DNA of 64,000 bases from Nephrocerus scutellatus (lineage: Eukaryota; Arthropoda; Insecta; Diptera; Pipunculidae). Numbering within the stretch: the stretch's first letter is position 1; every line of letters begins with the position of its first letter. Made by a program: the position numbers and the translations under genes. Shown piece by piece: positions 1-10,943 of this stretch. The notes beneath the pieces are model-generated. The model searched no databases. It saw nothing but the letters and a program-made list of their open reading frames with translations, and was not told the DNA's origin. The stretch spans positions 63,998,882 to 64,062,881 of the forward strand of contig OX352761.1 in NCBI GenBank assembly GCA_947095585.1, given 5' to 3'.

Positions 1-60
1 ATACCGGACATACATACATACACACATACAAAGTTTCACTTTTTTATATATAGACTATGT

Positions 61-189
61 TTTAAAACTGATAAATTTTAACTTTGATTGATAATTAATT
101 TTGGATTTGACCAGTAAAATTATATATTTAAAACTGATAAATTTTAACGTTGACTAATAATTAATTTTGGATTTGAACAGTAAAATTAT
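61..189. repeat. Two-copy 66-bp tandem repeat
   Basis: Two adjacent AT-rich copies begin at 61 and 127 with TTTAAAACTGATAAATTTTA and differ at only a few positions. They lie beyond the BEL/Pao remnant, possibly in its LTR. No coding content is visible from 1 to about 640. Confidence 0.8.
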
Positions 190-641
190 GGTGGACGATT
201 TGAAGACCGACTGACAGTGACTTGATTCGAAGAGAACTCATGCTTGTGTTTTTATTCAGAAAAAATCGACAAAATCCCATACACGAAAAAAGCTCAGTAC
301 TCTATACCATACAAAAGCTTTAAAAATAAAGTTGAACGCGAGCAGCGCAGCAACGCAGCCGAATGTCCAAACCACTACCTTTACGTTTGGTATTTTTACG
401 ATCAAACTGATTCAAAAAAAATTACATCAGCATTTTATATACAAATGAAATTGGTGCAAAGGAAAAATGTTACGAGTACGTGCGCTGTAGCTAAGCGATG
501 AGTTCTCCACGTCTTTGTTTACATGAAAAATTTAAAGGCACAAGAATGCTTACTCGCAGTATTAATGCATTACATTGTAAACCACCCTTGTGGCCTATGA
601 ATGTGCAACATTAGCCAATAAATTAAAACTTTGTTACTTTG

Positions 642-728
642 TGTTAAGCACATTCCTTTTGCAATTAAAACTTTGATACTTTGTGTTATGTGCGATTGCT
701 TTGACATGCAAAAGGAATGTGCTTAACA
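642..728. repeat. 22-bp perfect inverted repeat next to BEL/Pao 3' end
   Basis: TGTTAAGCACATTCCTTTTG (start of the left arm, 642-663) recurs inverted at 707-728 with a 43-bp spacer. Part of the left arm with its neighbouring AATTAAAACTTTG sequence is also directly repeated. On the minus strand the outer arm begins with TGTTAAGC, so it could mark the start of the element's 3' LTR. The LTR assignment is inference; the repeat itself is read directly. Confidence 0.7.
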
Positions 729-810
729 ATGTATTTTTAGGTTTGGGCTTGCAGATAAATTTAACAAAGCCGATCACCTTGAAAAGACTACTTTTCAATA
801 TTAGTGTCAT

Positions 811-1671
811 CTAAGCTAGTGTTAGTGGGTAAAATACTGATCTTTGTGATGGCCCGTTTGTATCTCCCTTTACTGGTTCTGATGGAGCAACGCTGACCTT
901 TCTGTCAGAGCCATGAAAGATGTCGTCAATACGTCCAAGGAGCCATTTGAGAGGAGGTAAGTTTTCATCGTGCAGGAGTACTAAGTCGCCTATTCGTACA
1001 TTCTCTGACGGAACCGACCATTTATGACGAAGTTGATAGTGGTGCAAGACTTCCTTTTGCCATCGTTTCCAAAAATTTTGCTGCAGATGTACAATCCTTT
1101 GGTATCTATCAAGTCGATTAGGATTGATGGCCAAATGCGATGGTTCGTTGATAGATGTGAGGGGTGCTCTAATAATGAAGTGGCCAGGAGTGAGAGCTTC
1201 CAAGTCGTTAGGATCTGTAGACATTGGTGAGAGAGGCCTGGAGTTCATTATAGCTTCAATGTTGCAGAGTAGTGTAGTCACTTCTTCGTAATTTAACGAA
1301 GCGTTGTGCATCATCTTCACAAGGTGATGCTTTGCTATCTTAACTGCAGCTTCAAACAGGCCACCAAAGTGTGTTGAGCGTGGAGGAGAGAAAGTCCATT
1401 CGATGTTGTCCTTAAGACATTCAGCTTTAGTCTTCGTGATGTGTTGTTCAGATATGAATAATTCGTGAAGATCACGTAGTTCGGATTTAGCACCTGCAAA
1501 ATTTGTGGCATTGTCTGAATAGATTTTTAAACATTTACCTCGCCTGGAAATGAATCGCTTTAATGCCATTAGGAATGCCTTTGTAGTGAGGTCAGCAACT
1601 AACTCCAGGTGAGCGGCCTTAGTGGTGAAGCAAACGAAGACTGCAACATATACATGTAGAGAGGTCCGCAA
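811..1671 (-). pseudogene. BEL/Pao integrase core and C-terminal domain (fragment)
   Basis: A 286-residue open segment. Near residues 50-110 it carries the integrase signature SDNATNFAGAKSEL and then FSPPRSTHFGGLFEAAVK, which are the second catalytic Asp and the catalytic Glu regions of Pao-type integrases. The last ~90 residues (WKRWQKEVLHHYQLRHKW, then PLKWLLGRIDDIFHGSD) match the C-terminal domain found only in this superfamily. The enzyme would insert the DNA copy into host chromosomes. The upstream part with the first catalytic Asp lies in another frame (1599-1952), showing a frameshift. The chosen Met is only the first in an open stretch. Confidence 0.9.
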
Positions 1672-1674
1672 TAA

Positions 1675-2041
1675 TCAACCCCAGTGATTGAAAAGGGACG
1701 GGCTGGAACTACTCGATCTGATGGTAGATTTCCCATGATTTGTTGTCGATGAACTGGTTGCGAACGAAAACATAGGGGGCATCTTCGTATGACTGAATTG
1801 ATGGCGCGTTTTCCAGATAATCTCCAAAAACGCTGACGAACAGCGTGGGGATGTTGAACGTGATGATACCAAATGAGTGACTTCGTAAAGGCATGATCGT
1901 GTGGCAGCAGTATTGGGTGCTTGGCAGGTCCAGTTCTGAATTGATGAGACAACCCCCAACGCGAATAATCAAGTCGGCGTCGATGAATGGGTACAATTTG
2001 GCAAGTGCACTGTTTGGTTGAACAGACTCTTTGAGTGACAA
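1675..2041 (-). pseudogene. BEL/Pao integrase zinc-binding region, frameshifted
   Basis: Three overlapping frames each hold part of one domain. One reads RVGGCLINSELD, another KSLIWYHHVQHPHAVRQRFW and RCPLCFRSQPV (HHCC-type zinc site), followed by the start of the core (GVDYCGPLYMYM). The HHCC motif and its position just before the core identify the integrase N-terminus. At least two frameshifts are needed to read through, so it cannot make protein as it stands. Confidence 0.75.
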
Positions 2042-2201
2042 AGTTGCGTAGACCTAAGAAAAATGTAGCATCTGGATGTTTCTTTCTATCGCCTTTAATG
2101 AATGATCCAACTCTTCAGGATAAGTAGGCCTTTAGAGCTGCGCTTCTTGTGGATGAAGCGGCGAACGTAGGCGAACACTAGAAGAAGACGAAAGTAAGAA
2201 T

Positions 2202-2660
2202 TCACAAATTTGTTATTAGTAATAAGATCTGTGTTGTTTGAAAAAGTTGCAAGCGAGAACTTTTGTATTTTTCTTTCTGGTAGATCAATATCTTCAGAAC
2301 AATTGAAATTCGAAGGCCAGAAATCGATGGGCTGTTTGAAAAAGCAGGGCCATTGAACCGTAGCGTTGATTGGGATAAATCCTTTGCAGATGATCCACGA
2401 GACACTAAGTCTGCAGGATTTTCCTTAGTAGGCACGTGCATCCAGGTATAATTTGCAGTGAGATCATGAATTTTTGAAATTCTGTTGGCTATAAATGTTT
2501 TCCAATTATGTGATTGCGAACGTATCCAACCTAAGGTGATAGTTGAATCTGTCCAACAAAAGATAGAAGTGATTGATATTTGTATGAGTGGAATTGTTCG
2601 CTGTAACTTGCGATTTTTTGCAATAATCATCAGAATATGAATAGAAGAAAATGTCATCAT
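2202..2660 (-). pseudogene. BEL/Pao RNase H region
   Basis: Follows the reverse transcriptase. Near residues 35-95 it shows FCWTDSTITLGWIRSQSHNW and HVPTKENPADLVSRG, the RNase H segment and following conserved block of Pao-type polyproteins. It would degrade the RNA of RNA/DNA hybrids. It overlaps the RT frame by about 150 bp in a different frame, which marks a frameshift near 2500-2650. About 160 bp separates it from the integrase region with no readable domain. Confidence 0.75.
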
Positions 2661-3342
2661 CTGGATTCCATTTCATCCCTAATGCTTTAATGAATTGATT
2701 GTCATTAATTTCCAAAGTTTGCTCAAGCTGTTCCTCAGGTATGCCATGCAGTATTACTTTAGAGTTAGAGCACCATTTCCTTAAGGTAAATCCTCCTAAT
2801 TGAAGTAGTTTCTCTGTTTGAGCTTTAGTGGTACTAAGCTCTTGAATACTGTCTGAGCCAGTCATGAGATTGTTAACATGGAAGTCATTTAAAACTGCCC
2901 TTGCTCCTAGTGGAAATTTTGATCCTTCATCTAGTGCCAGTTGAACCATAGATCGGACAGCCAAAAATGGAGCTGGCACAGTCCCATATCTTACTGTTAA
3001 TAGTCTTAGGTGTTTTACATCTTCAGATGTATTGTTTCGCCATAGAATGTATTGAAAGTTGGCATCATCCTTGTCGACAAGAATTTGTCTGTACATCTTT
3101 ACTATATCTGCACATAGGACATAGCGATGTAGACGAAATCGAAATAACTGTGAGAATATGTCATTTTGTATGGTCGGGCCGACCATAAGAATGTCATTAA
3201 GAGATTTTCCGCTAGTCGATTTAGCGGAACCATCGAAAACTACTCGTAGCTTGGTGGTGGAACTGTCTTCTTTCAGGACGGCGTGGTGTGGCAGATAGAA
3301 ATTATAAGGTGCCTTGTTAACAAGCGACGGATTAACTTCCAA
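2506..3342 (-). pseudogene. BEL/Pao reverse transcriptase
   Basis: Residues ~15-60 read LPHHAVLKEDSSTTKLRVVF and then DGSAKSTSGKSLNDILMVGP, the characteristic opening of Pao RT. Next come YVLCADIVKMYRQILVDKDD (fingers/palm, first catalytic Asp) and LRLLTVRYGTVPAPFLAVRS. The usual YVDD-like box appears as VNNLMTGSDS, with the aspartates altered (VNN), so the copy is probably catalytically dead. Upstream open sequence (about 3660-3343) contains the RT N-terminal linker in broken frames. Confidence 0.88.
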
Positions 3343-3656
3343 ATGACCAAGCGCTTCATATTCTTTAATTAACTTAGAGTATTCTGCATGGGGTTTGGGT
3401 TTTTATTGAGCTTTCGATGCCGGTTCTTGAAAAGGAAGTTTTACTATGTAACGTCCTTTTGAACTTCTTGTAACGTTAAAAACAAAGCGTTTTTCACACT
3501 GCTCATCTTCAATGGAACGAGGCTTTTCTGGAGGCATCACTTCTTCAATTTCCCAGATTGCCTTTAGAGAATCATGAAGTAATTCATCACTGTTGTTATT
3601 GGATTCTGAGGATGCATGTAGTACGAAATTGTGGATTGGAAGATTGATGCGATGAT

Positions 3657-4452
3657 CTACCCGAGCTGAGTTTTTTGAAGTAGTGGAGAGTTGTCATCTT
3701 GTTGCAACTTGATTTGATCAACGCTTAATAACGAGAAAAAATGAGATGCACTAATAAGCATGTCTTTTTTCTGCGAGCGATAAAATGCTGGATCAGCTAG
3801 AGAAATGTTTTTAGGAATATTGAATTCATTTGGATTGAAACTTATGGCAGGCTGGAAGGAAGTGATTGATGGCACTACAACAACTTTCATGTCAGCTGAC
3901 CAGCTGGTACATAATGAGCTGATGGAAATGTGTCCCTTTTTGGTGGAGTGTTGCATATACCACCAAATTCCATCGATGATTTTGTAAAGGGAAGACCCAA
4001 ATCATGCATTATTTTTTCAGTTATGAAATTCAACTGCGATCCTCCATCCAGCATAGCTCTACATGGCAAATATGAGCCACTTTTGGATTTGATGCTGACA
4101 ATTGCGGTAACTAAAAGTACTACCTTTGATGTTTGGGTGGATGCATGAGATGCCCATTGAATTGATGAACTTGAAGTGGGCGTAAATTCCGGGCTAACAA
4201 TTGTGTTAGGGATATTAGTACCCCTTTGAGAATTTCTCATTGAACTGTCGAATGAAGTGGAGCTAAGCGATGGCTGAAGTGAAACTCGTTGCGACTCTAA
4301 ATAAGCTGAAGAAGACGATGAAATCATTGAAGGTAATGCGCTTGAAAAGTGTAGGAGCGTATGATGATTCTTTCCATAAGTTTGACAATGTCTGGATGGG
4401 CAGGCTTTTGTGGAATGCCCAGATCAAATGCAATTAACACACAAATTCAGGC
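3657..4452 (-). pseudogene. BEL/Pao zinc knuckle and aspartic protease
   Basis: Minus-strand translation just upstream of 4327 gives a CCHC knuckle (CVNC, then SGHSTKAC, then PSRHCQTYGKNHHTLLHF) interrupted by a TGA at 4424-4426. The same frame continues to 3887 and includes CRAMLDGGSQLNFITEKIMH, the protease active site of the BEL family. The catalytic motif is DGGS rather than the more usual DSGS. A second frame (3956-3657) supplies the C-terminal part. The protease would release gag and pol products. Confidence 0.8.
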
Positions 4453-4455
4453 GCT

Positions 4456-4748
4456 TGACCTCGAAGTTATTTTGTTTTAACGTAAATTCGGATATCTTTA
4501 ATTGGTGTGAACTAATTAACTAAGTTACCTAATTAATTTCACAGCAGTGATCTTCGAGATCATGCATGCAGGATATCATTGAAGGAAACCCTCAAGTTAG
4601 CTACAATTCACATTCTGTTTTTATTTACTAACTACTAAAAGCATTTTTTTTTAAAATTTTAATATTTCTTTTGGAAATAATCTCTATTTAATAATTAATA
4701 ATAATAATTAAATTAATACATAGTTTTGGAATCCTTTTTTATATGTAA
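4456..4748. other. AT-rich spacer, nothing recognised
   Basis: About 290 bp of A/T-rich sequence between the broken 5' end of the BEL/Pao remnant and the Helitron terminus. It contains a short CTTCGAGATCATGCATGCAG stretch and poly-T/ATT runs but no coding or RNA signal I can support. Confidence 0.6.
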
Positions 4749-4904
4749 CTAGCAACCCGCCCCAGCTTCGCACGGGTGCAATTTACTTTTGAGGAAAATG
4801 AGAAGTTAAAATATATTTATTCTATTTTTATCTCCAGCGGTTTAGGCTGTGTGTTGTCTGTCAGTCAGTCAGTTCGTCGAGAAAGGATTCATACAGCCGA
4901 ATCT

Positions 4905-5364
4905 TTATTTCAACGCTTGGTGATGAACGATGTTTTTTGTCTTTCCGTCCAGCGAGAAAACGAATAGCGACGATGGTTTACCAACTCTTGAGCACGACAC
5001 GTACAACTGCCCATTGGAAAAACACGGCAACTCAAGGTTTATTCCACACATTTCCAACGGTTGGCCTTGCGATTTATTAATTGTAATTGCGAATGCAAGG
5101 CGAACCGGAAACTGCACACGCTAAAATTGAAATGGGAAGTCCGTTGAAATCAGTGGTATTCTTGGAATCAGAACATCCTCGCCTTTGAACTTTCCGATGA
5201 TTATCGTTGCTTCAATTACGTTGTTCATCAGCTTCTTAACAGCGAGTCTTGTTCCATTGCATAGTTTCGGTTGGTTCAGATTGCGTAACATTATTATTAC
5301 CGAGGCGACCTTGAGCTGCAAATTGTGCGGTGGCGTTCCTGTCAAATCCAATGAATTTAGGAAT
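4905..5364 (-). pseudogene. Helitron Pif1-like helicase C-terminus
   Basis: Two consecutive frames (5351-5121, then 5117-4905) give the end of a Pif1-family helicase: [38 protein letters not shown], then [20 protein letters not shown] and [18 protein letters not shown]. The INKSQGQ and YVSCSRV blocks are helicase motifs V and VI. A stop/frameshift near 5118 splits them. The walker A and B motifs are absent because of the upstream internal deletion. The function in an intact element is DNA unwinding during rolling-circle transposition. Confidence 0.88.
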
Positions 5365-5785
5365 TCAATTGGATAATTGACGTTTCTGCTTAAATACTAG
5401 TGCTGTAATGTCGTGGCGATCGCTGGATGATTGACTGGGTAGTAAAAGCTGTGTGATTCCGATCCATTTTGGATTGCAAGTGAAAGTAATGAATAGGTCT
5501 GGTCGACCGTATTGGCGCACGTAGGTCTTCGTATTCGTGCATGTGGCTTGGGCTTTCAACATACGTCGCTGGCAAAATTGTAAGTCGGCCGACATTGTTT
5601 GCATTTCCATCTACATTCATGGCATCACGCAGATGAATGTATTCTTCTGTACGCAATTTTTTTTTATTAAAACGTATATATGTCAGACGTTCCGTTTCGA
5701 TTTTGACATACATATTAACAGCGAACTGATGAAACAATCTGCGGTATTTCAATATGTGATTGTCCTCGTTTCGACGAATCATCAA
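5365..5785 (-). pseudogene. Helitron-like N domain, truncated at internal deletion
   Basis: Read on the minus strand: RLFHQFAVNMYVKIETERLT and LRTEEYIHLRDAM in one frame, then [20 protein letters not shown] in another. These belong to the Helitron-like N-terminal domain that precedes the Rep nuclease. The frame then runs from FKQK straight into RQLSN and stop, where sequence from the helicase C-terminus is joined. Helitron B retains about 60 bp more at the same join, so A carries a further deletion on the same pattern. Confidence 0.85.
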
Positions 5786-6059
5786 ACATAGGCATAAAAG
5801 TTCATCGAGCTGACCTTTCTGTTTGTTTCTTGACTTGTAAATGAATAATGAATCATTTTTAGTGCAGTCTTGAACAATTTGACCAATTGATTGTGTTCAT
5901 GTAAGAGATGTTGCAGTTACGCAATATTCTGTCGTTTTACAACACGACTGATGGCAAACGCTGATTGATTTCCTCATCAGAATTTCCAAGGAAGTAAATT
6001 TAAAGAAATTTGTGATCAGCATTCACTGTCGGCAACAAAGCTCCTGCACGATGGTGAAT

Positions 6060-6616
6060 TTATCCTTGAATCTGTACATTTGAAGAGTAAGTTCTTGATT
6101 TATGAACCTTGGTGAAACGTAGTGAATCGTTTATGTTTGTATGTTGTTGTATGGGTTTAAACCTCGTTCTCCAATAATATTCAACCCAAATGATGTCATT
6201 TGGAAGGAACTCTTGTTCTTTTGTATGTTCTTCAAGAAATGCTTCGATTGAAGTTCTTGGCCAGAAAGCAATGATGCCAGCGGCTCTGGTGGCGGTGTCA
6301 ATTGTGGTAATTTGACCTTTCCGTTCGCACAACATAATACTGGCGGTTCGTGTCGAAACCTTAAAGCATTGCAATGTTGACAAACAGTGCTCATTGTTCC
6401 GAAGTCGACTGATACATCCGCGGCGTAATCGACTGTTGGATCGTATCTAAACGCCAAACGTTCATTTCGACTTGTCACGTTTGGCCGTCTGTTTTGTCGA
6501 CTTTCGAAGTTATTTTGTGCGTTAGTTCCAACAGAGCGAGTCGAACTCGACTGGATCCGTTGTTCCGGAGTCATAATGCAACGCGCTTGTGAAATTCTTA
6601 TTTGAGTAGCCTCCAA
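6060..6616 (-). pseudogene. Helitron N-terminal zinc-finger-like region
   Basis: Contains MEATQIRISQARCIMTPEQR and later TMSTVCQHCNALRFRHEPP, VLCCANGKVKLPQL and PPPEPLASLLSG, the cysteine-rich N-terminal segment conserved in animal Helitron proteins. Two frames overlap around 6131-6383, so it is shifted. The start codon chosen is only the first Met of the open stretch, since related sequence (6700-6617) continues upstream in broken frames. Confidence 0.8.
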
Positions 6617-7505
6617 ACGCTGTCTACGCTCTTCGTCAGTCTCATTGACTCGACGATCATGTATTTACCTTGCGTTGCGCGTACGCCAACCGATATTTCG
6701 ATGCCTCACTGGTGGAATTTTTTTTCAAAGAAATACACCACGAACTGAAATCTATTGAATTTTAGCAACACACTGGAATGTAGTTTAAAATTTATTTATT
6801 TTTTTGCGATATATTAATATTTGATGTATTTATTTATAAACTGTCACTGTAGTTTTCAAAAGCTGAAGGACTGATTTAGTTTTTGACCTTTGTATTAATA
6901 GCAAATATTCAGTGTTCGCGATCTATCGAAATCGAATGAATGCCTGTAAAGAAATTGCCCTAAGGCTTTACTGTTTTCATTGATGTTTTCCTGTCCTTTT
7001 AATTTTTTTTTTACCATAATTAAGAATTTACGCGATTTTCCAGTTTTCAGTAGATCATCCTGGTAGTCTTTCAAAGGAATTTCCCAGTAATAGCAGGTAA
7101 TTTGTTTTTGAAAAAGTAAATGTAATCAAAGTAGTCGAAAATAACCACAAACAGAGTTCAAGTCAAGTTAAATAATAGTTTTTAAAAAGAATAAATAAAA
7201 AAACCCATAAAAATTTAAAAAATTTTAAATGTATTTATTTATTTCAATTTATTGTTGTTATGAAAACATGTGACAGCAGAAAAGTCAAATTAAAATTTTT
7301 TTTTTATTAAGATTTTCATACAAAAACACTTTCCGAATTTCCCAAAGTTTCCAACTTTTCCGGTGGACTTTTCAAAAAATTTCTTTCATACAAACCTTGT
7401 CCTTATAACTACGAACACAATAAAAACAAAATCAGCCAAATCGGTCGAGCCGTTCTCAAGTGATGATCAGTCAAACATGTGGCAATTCATTTTTATATAT
7501 ATAGA

Positions 7506-7929
7506 TATATATTTACACACTATTTTGGTCAAATATCTATTTTTAAATTATAAATTTTGCATTCATTGTTAATATTATACAATTAATAAAATATTTGAAT
7601 TTATATGGAGATTTCATGAGGTTATTTTTAATGCCGGGTTTAGGGTGTGAATTCTCTCTTGGTTGCAATTTCCGTTTTTTTTCTGTAACGTTTCCATGAT
7701 TATGGCTGAATAAGCACTGTTGGGTTCGTGTGTGGTTGGGATCGATTATCCCGCGGTGAGTTTTTCTCAGCGTTTTTTCAGATAATGACCTAACGAACAG
7801 TGGACTGATGTACTGGACAAAGTCGACCTTTCCTTGATGGTTTTGTGAGGACTCAGTATAGATGCAATCAGGTCATTCCTTTTAGTTTTAGTTGTTAGAT
7901 TGTTAGAAAATAAAATAAAAAATATACAT
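7506..7929. other. Spacer between Helitron A and Harbinger element
   Basis: About 420 bp without a recognisable gene. The first ~110 bp is very AT-rich. The remainder (7620-7900) is mixed composition and holds no convincing ORF, RNA or repeat. Confidence 0.6.
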
Positions 7930-8818
7930 GTCGATTATAGAACTCGCCGGTTTTACTGCGGCGGGAGTTCCTTCAATCCGCATTCGATCCGCATTTGGAA
8001 TTTTTTATTTTATAGAATCCGCCGGAAAACTGCATTATCAATTCGCAATAATCTGCAATTTCGACAGCTGTCGAAATGTTGACAGTTTAAACTAAATTAA
8101 ATGTAGTGTTTTTTTTTTTCGAATTAAGACTGTTTTCAATTCCCAAAAATTTTAAAAAAGTGAAATGGGCACAATTAACCTTTTCTTATATTTGAACGAA
8201 GAAGAAGAATCTTCGAATTAAAAAGAATGCAGAAAAACAGTTGGTAATTTGTGCCAAGACATATTCCAATTATCAAACACTCAGTGAGTAGAAATGATTC
8301 TGAATTGTGATTAAAACGTTAATTTATTTTTTAGATTTTTAAAAAACTTTAGGTTAAATAAAGCTGCGTTTAAATATGTTTTAGCAGAGTTAAAAACCTT
8401 ACCTTTTGTGGTAAGCTCACCGTCAATCACCCCAGAATTGAAGCTTGCGGCGACATTACGGTTTTTAGCTGAAAAAGGCTGTCAGAAGCGGCTACCAAAA
8501 CGGTGTTGGCCAGGTTTTTTTTGTAGGGATGGCACAACCAATGGTTTCTGTGGTTTTAAATGAAGTTCTGCTAATTTTATAAGAGATTTTATGTACAAAA
8601 TGGATAAATCTTCAAATGACCGATGCCGAGAAAACAGAAGCTACTACTACTTTTTCTCGAAATCGAAAATTCCCGGTATTGTTATGTGTATAGATGGGAC
8701 CCACATAAAAATTGAAAAGCCATCAGGATATAATACCCATCTTTTTTATAATCGGAAAGGATTTTTTAGTCTGAATACGTTGATAGTAAGAATCATTCTT
8801 ACGATCGAGCGAGCGTTA

Positions 8819-8849
<31 letters not shown>

Positions 8850-9168
8850 TGAAGGTTTGTGACTTTTGATTTGTTTATTATCATCCAAAACTTACTGTTT
8901 ATTCTCCATAGCAAAAAAAAAAAACTAGAATAACAATTATAAATGACTGAGATAAATAACACTGTTCTCAATCCGCAGTGTTTTTGATGCGAATTTACGA
9001 TTTAACTTTTTCTATTAAGTGCGTTTCACTTGCGAATTCTATAATACGATTTTTCGAACTGCATTACCGTCATTCGTTCACTTTTCATTTGACGTATTCT
9101 ATATACCTAAAACGTCAAAAGTGAATGAATCTCCCTCCGCAGTTGATCCGGCGGGTTCTATAATCGAC
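7930..9168 (+). mobile_element. PIF/Harbinger DNA transposon, defective
   Basis: Terminal inverted repeats of about 38-40 bp are visible. The left end GTCGATTATAGAACTCGCCG (7930) matches the inverted right end CGGCGGGTTCTATAATCGAC (ending 9168), and similarity continues inward through ACTGCGG and GGGAG. Between them, on the plus strand, lies a HARBI1-like nuclease gene. A run of 22 T and a broken C-terminus show degeneration. The 3-bp target duplication expected for this superfamily is not clear. Confidence 0.85.
8163..8869 (+). pseudogene. HARBI1-like Harbinger nuclease, broken
   Basis: Three blocks are recognisable. The first is an acidic N-terminus near 8163-8285. The second (about 8350-8555) reads RLNKAAFKYVLAELK and then ITPELKLAATLRFLAEKG, the usual helical N-terminal part. 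The third (8591-8790) has IPGIVMCIDGTHIKIEKPSG and LFYNRKGFFSLNTLIV, where CIDGTHI holds the first catalytic Asp of the DDE-type nuclease. A GT...TTTTTAG stretch between the first two blocks (about 8286-8334) could be a small intron. After the third block the frame runs into GTAAG and a T tract, and the rest of the catalytic domain is missing. Confidence 0.8.
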
Positions 9169-9174
9169 GTGGTT

Positions 9175-10330
9175 CAGTTGCGAAGGGGAGGCGTGTTGAC
9201 TCAAATTTGATTCGCGGAGGATGCTGTCTTTCTTGATTATGCAATCCGCGCTCGGAGCACTACACCAATAATATACTGGTCCGAGTCGACGTTGGCACCT
9301 CGGTACGTTCGTACCGTCATCAGGTTCGGGTTGTGGTCTATCTCGCTGCGAGTGGCTCGCAGGTGGCTTTGTGGATATTTTTACGCGCAAGCCTTGTACT
9401 CGCAACGACCATATTATTGCTTGCTGCCATCTTTATGACTCGTTATCCATTGTCATAAGTGTTCTCGTTTAAGCTATCCCCCAGAATAATTCTTATGTCA
9501 TACTGAGGACAGGCATGTAGTTCCCGTTCGACTGATTCAAAGAATCCTCTGTAGGTGCGTGGACGTTTATGAGGCTTATGTTTTTAAATCTGCCCCGCAC
9601 GCGAATGGTGCATAGCCGTTAATTTACTGCTTTAAAGCCGATAACGGTGGGTTTCATTCTTTTGCTGCCTATAAACTCCACCCGAGCACGTGATGTCTTG
9701 CATGACATCTGTAATATATGTCATATTCTGATTTTTGTAAGAGATCTTTCCCCGTCCACCGCATCTATGGAATTGCTCTTATGTCAGCATTATACCTATT
9801 TGGACAGGGTATCGGCTAGCTGCTGTGCAGCTCGAGCTCTATACAATGACCCTACATTACATGAGAATTCTTTAATCGTTTAGCCGTTTTCGTTGCCGTG
9901 GTCGTCGTCGTTAATCAGTGTATCGGAGGCTGATTTGGGGTTCTGTAGTATGGTTTTTTACGGGCGAGGTTATTGGGCTCGCGCCAACCTTAATTTAAAG
10001 GGACTAGCCCGATTATTTCGCTTTTCCTGTACTGGAGGAAAGTTACCAGCGGCCACCACGTGGAGGTTTGATCGCACTTCCACCAGTCAGAGATAGTTGC
10101 GGCCACATGCATTTCTGAAGCATTCTGTGCTATGTGCCCTACTCTGCTGATAGCTGACCGCCATTATGAGATTGTTTAACTCGGCAAATAACTCAACATC
10201 CCTTCCTTGTGGTGTTGTTAATCCTAAATGGCGAAGCCAACTAGGCTTGAGCAGTGTCTTATCGCTCGATCTAAATTATGGCTTCTGTAAATAAAGTTTA
10301 AGTGAATGTAACGCTTACGCAATTTGACTT
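9175..10330 (-). pseudogene. LINE endonuclease domain remnant (RTE/craniofacial-protein-like type)
   Basis: On the minus strand several frames carry an apurinic-type endonuclease with many breaks. Around 9450-9200 it shows ARKNIHKATC and a later TEVPTSTRTSILL frame equivalent to the conserved SDQY-type end of the domain. Around 9790-9540 are remains of the MRWTGKDLLQK and YDIYYRCHARHH region. Sequence from 9890 to 10330 is likely its 5' leader. The same family is seen at 38484-39020. These endonucleases nick target DNA for target-primed reverse transcription. No intact frame remains. Confidence 0.6.
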
Positions 10331-10356
10331 TAAGCCAAATGAAATTGAATTTCGCG

Positions 10357-10940
10357 TTAGAAATTCAATTTTAGGTTGAACTGTGCTTGGGTTTGATAAG
10401 CTCCACAACTACGTACATAGATGGCGAGAACGCGGTGAGGGAAAAATACCGGCACCAAGTTGTAACCAGGGCAACTGAAATCCGAAACATCGGAATCAGG
10501 ATTAACCTGGGATTCCGTTAGTGCCAGAATAGCAGGTTTGTTTTCTGCCAAATAGACGCACGTGGCAGAGAGATTAGATCTAAGACCGCGAATGTTTCGC
10601 GCATCGACACACTCCGATGCAGACAAAACGAGCAGTGATGCGAAGGAACAATGACAGTACTCAAACAAACCGTTCCGTTTTCAACAGTAAGAGTTGGGCG
10701 ACTGTCCCAGCAATCAAACACACTGTCCGTCTATCTACATATTACAGAACTAATTGTTACTTAAAGAAAAACGATCCACCAGCACATTCAGCAGCGAAGC
10801 GCCGACTGAGTAAATGAGTGGAAAAGGAAAGAAAAAGGAAACCCCGACATTGCACTACACTACACTGGTGCTTTTTTTTCTTCAATAACGCCAGTGCGTT
10901 TTAGGTATTTGGAATTGGAATTATTTTTGTTTGGACTATT
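10357..10940 (-). pseudogene. Jockey/CR1-like LINE 5' end with start of endonuclease
   Basis: One frame (10668-10357) reads CVDARNIRGLRSNLSATCVY, LAENKPAILALTESQVNPDS and DFSCPGYNLVPVFFPHR, the opening of an apurinic-type LINE endonuclease. The overlapping frame (10721-10518) encodes a short region before it. The fragment is truncated after AIYVRSCGAYQ. The 10721-10940 stretch looks like its 5' untranslated leader. It abuts the 3' end of the next LINE copy (10944), giving a head-to-tail arrangement. Confidence 0.7.
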
Positions 10941-10943
10941 ACC

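Larger units (their letters stand above)
811..4455 (-). mobile_element. BEL/Pao LTR retrotransposon remnant (pol, lacking most of gag)
   Basis: Read on the minus strand the domains follow BEL/Pao order: zinc knuckle and aspartic protease (about 4452-3657), reverse transcriptase (3342-2640), RNase H (2660-2200), integrase zinc-binding region (2041-1675), and integrase core with C-terminal domain (1671-811). Homology ends abruptly near 4455, so most of gag and the 5' LTR are missing. Several frameshifts and stops separate the domains, so this is a dead copy. Confidence 0.9.
4749..7505 (-). mobile_element. Helitron A, internally deleted, minus strand
   Basis: The ends match Helitron rules. On the minus strand it starts TCTATATATATAAAAATGAA (7505 downward) after an A, and ends GCGGGTTGCTAG at 4749 before a T, with the short ACCCG/CGGGT hairpin just inside the 3' end. 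The same termini bound Helitron B at 52704-56495 in the opposite orientation. The coding part keeps the N-terminal zinc-finger-like region, the Helitron-like N domain and the helicase C-terminus. The HUH Rep nuclease and most helicase motifs are deleted, so the copy is non-autonomous. The 5' 900 bp (6620-7505) is non-coding and AT-rich. Confidence 0.9.

Noticed and set aside
244..501. 85-codon plus-strand frame near the start
   Set aside because: No family resemblance; it lies in probable LTR sequence of the BEL/Pao element.
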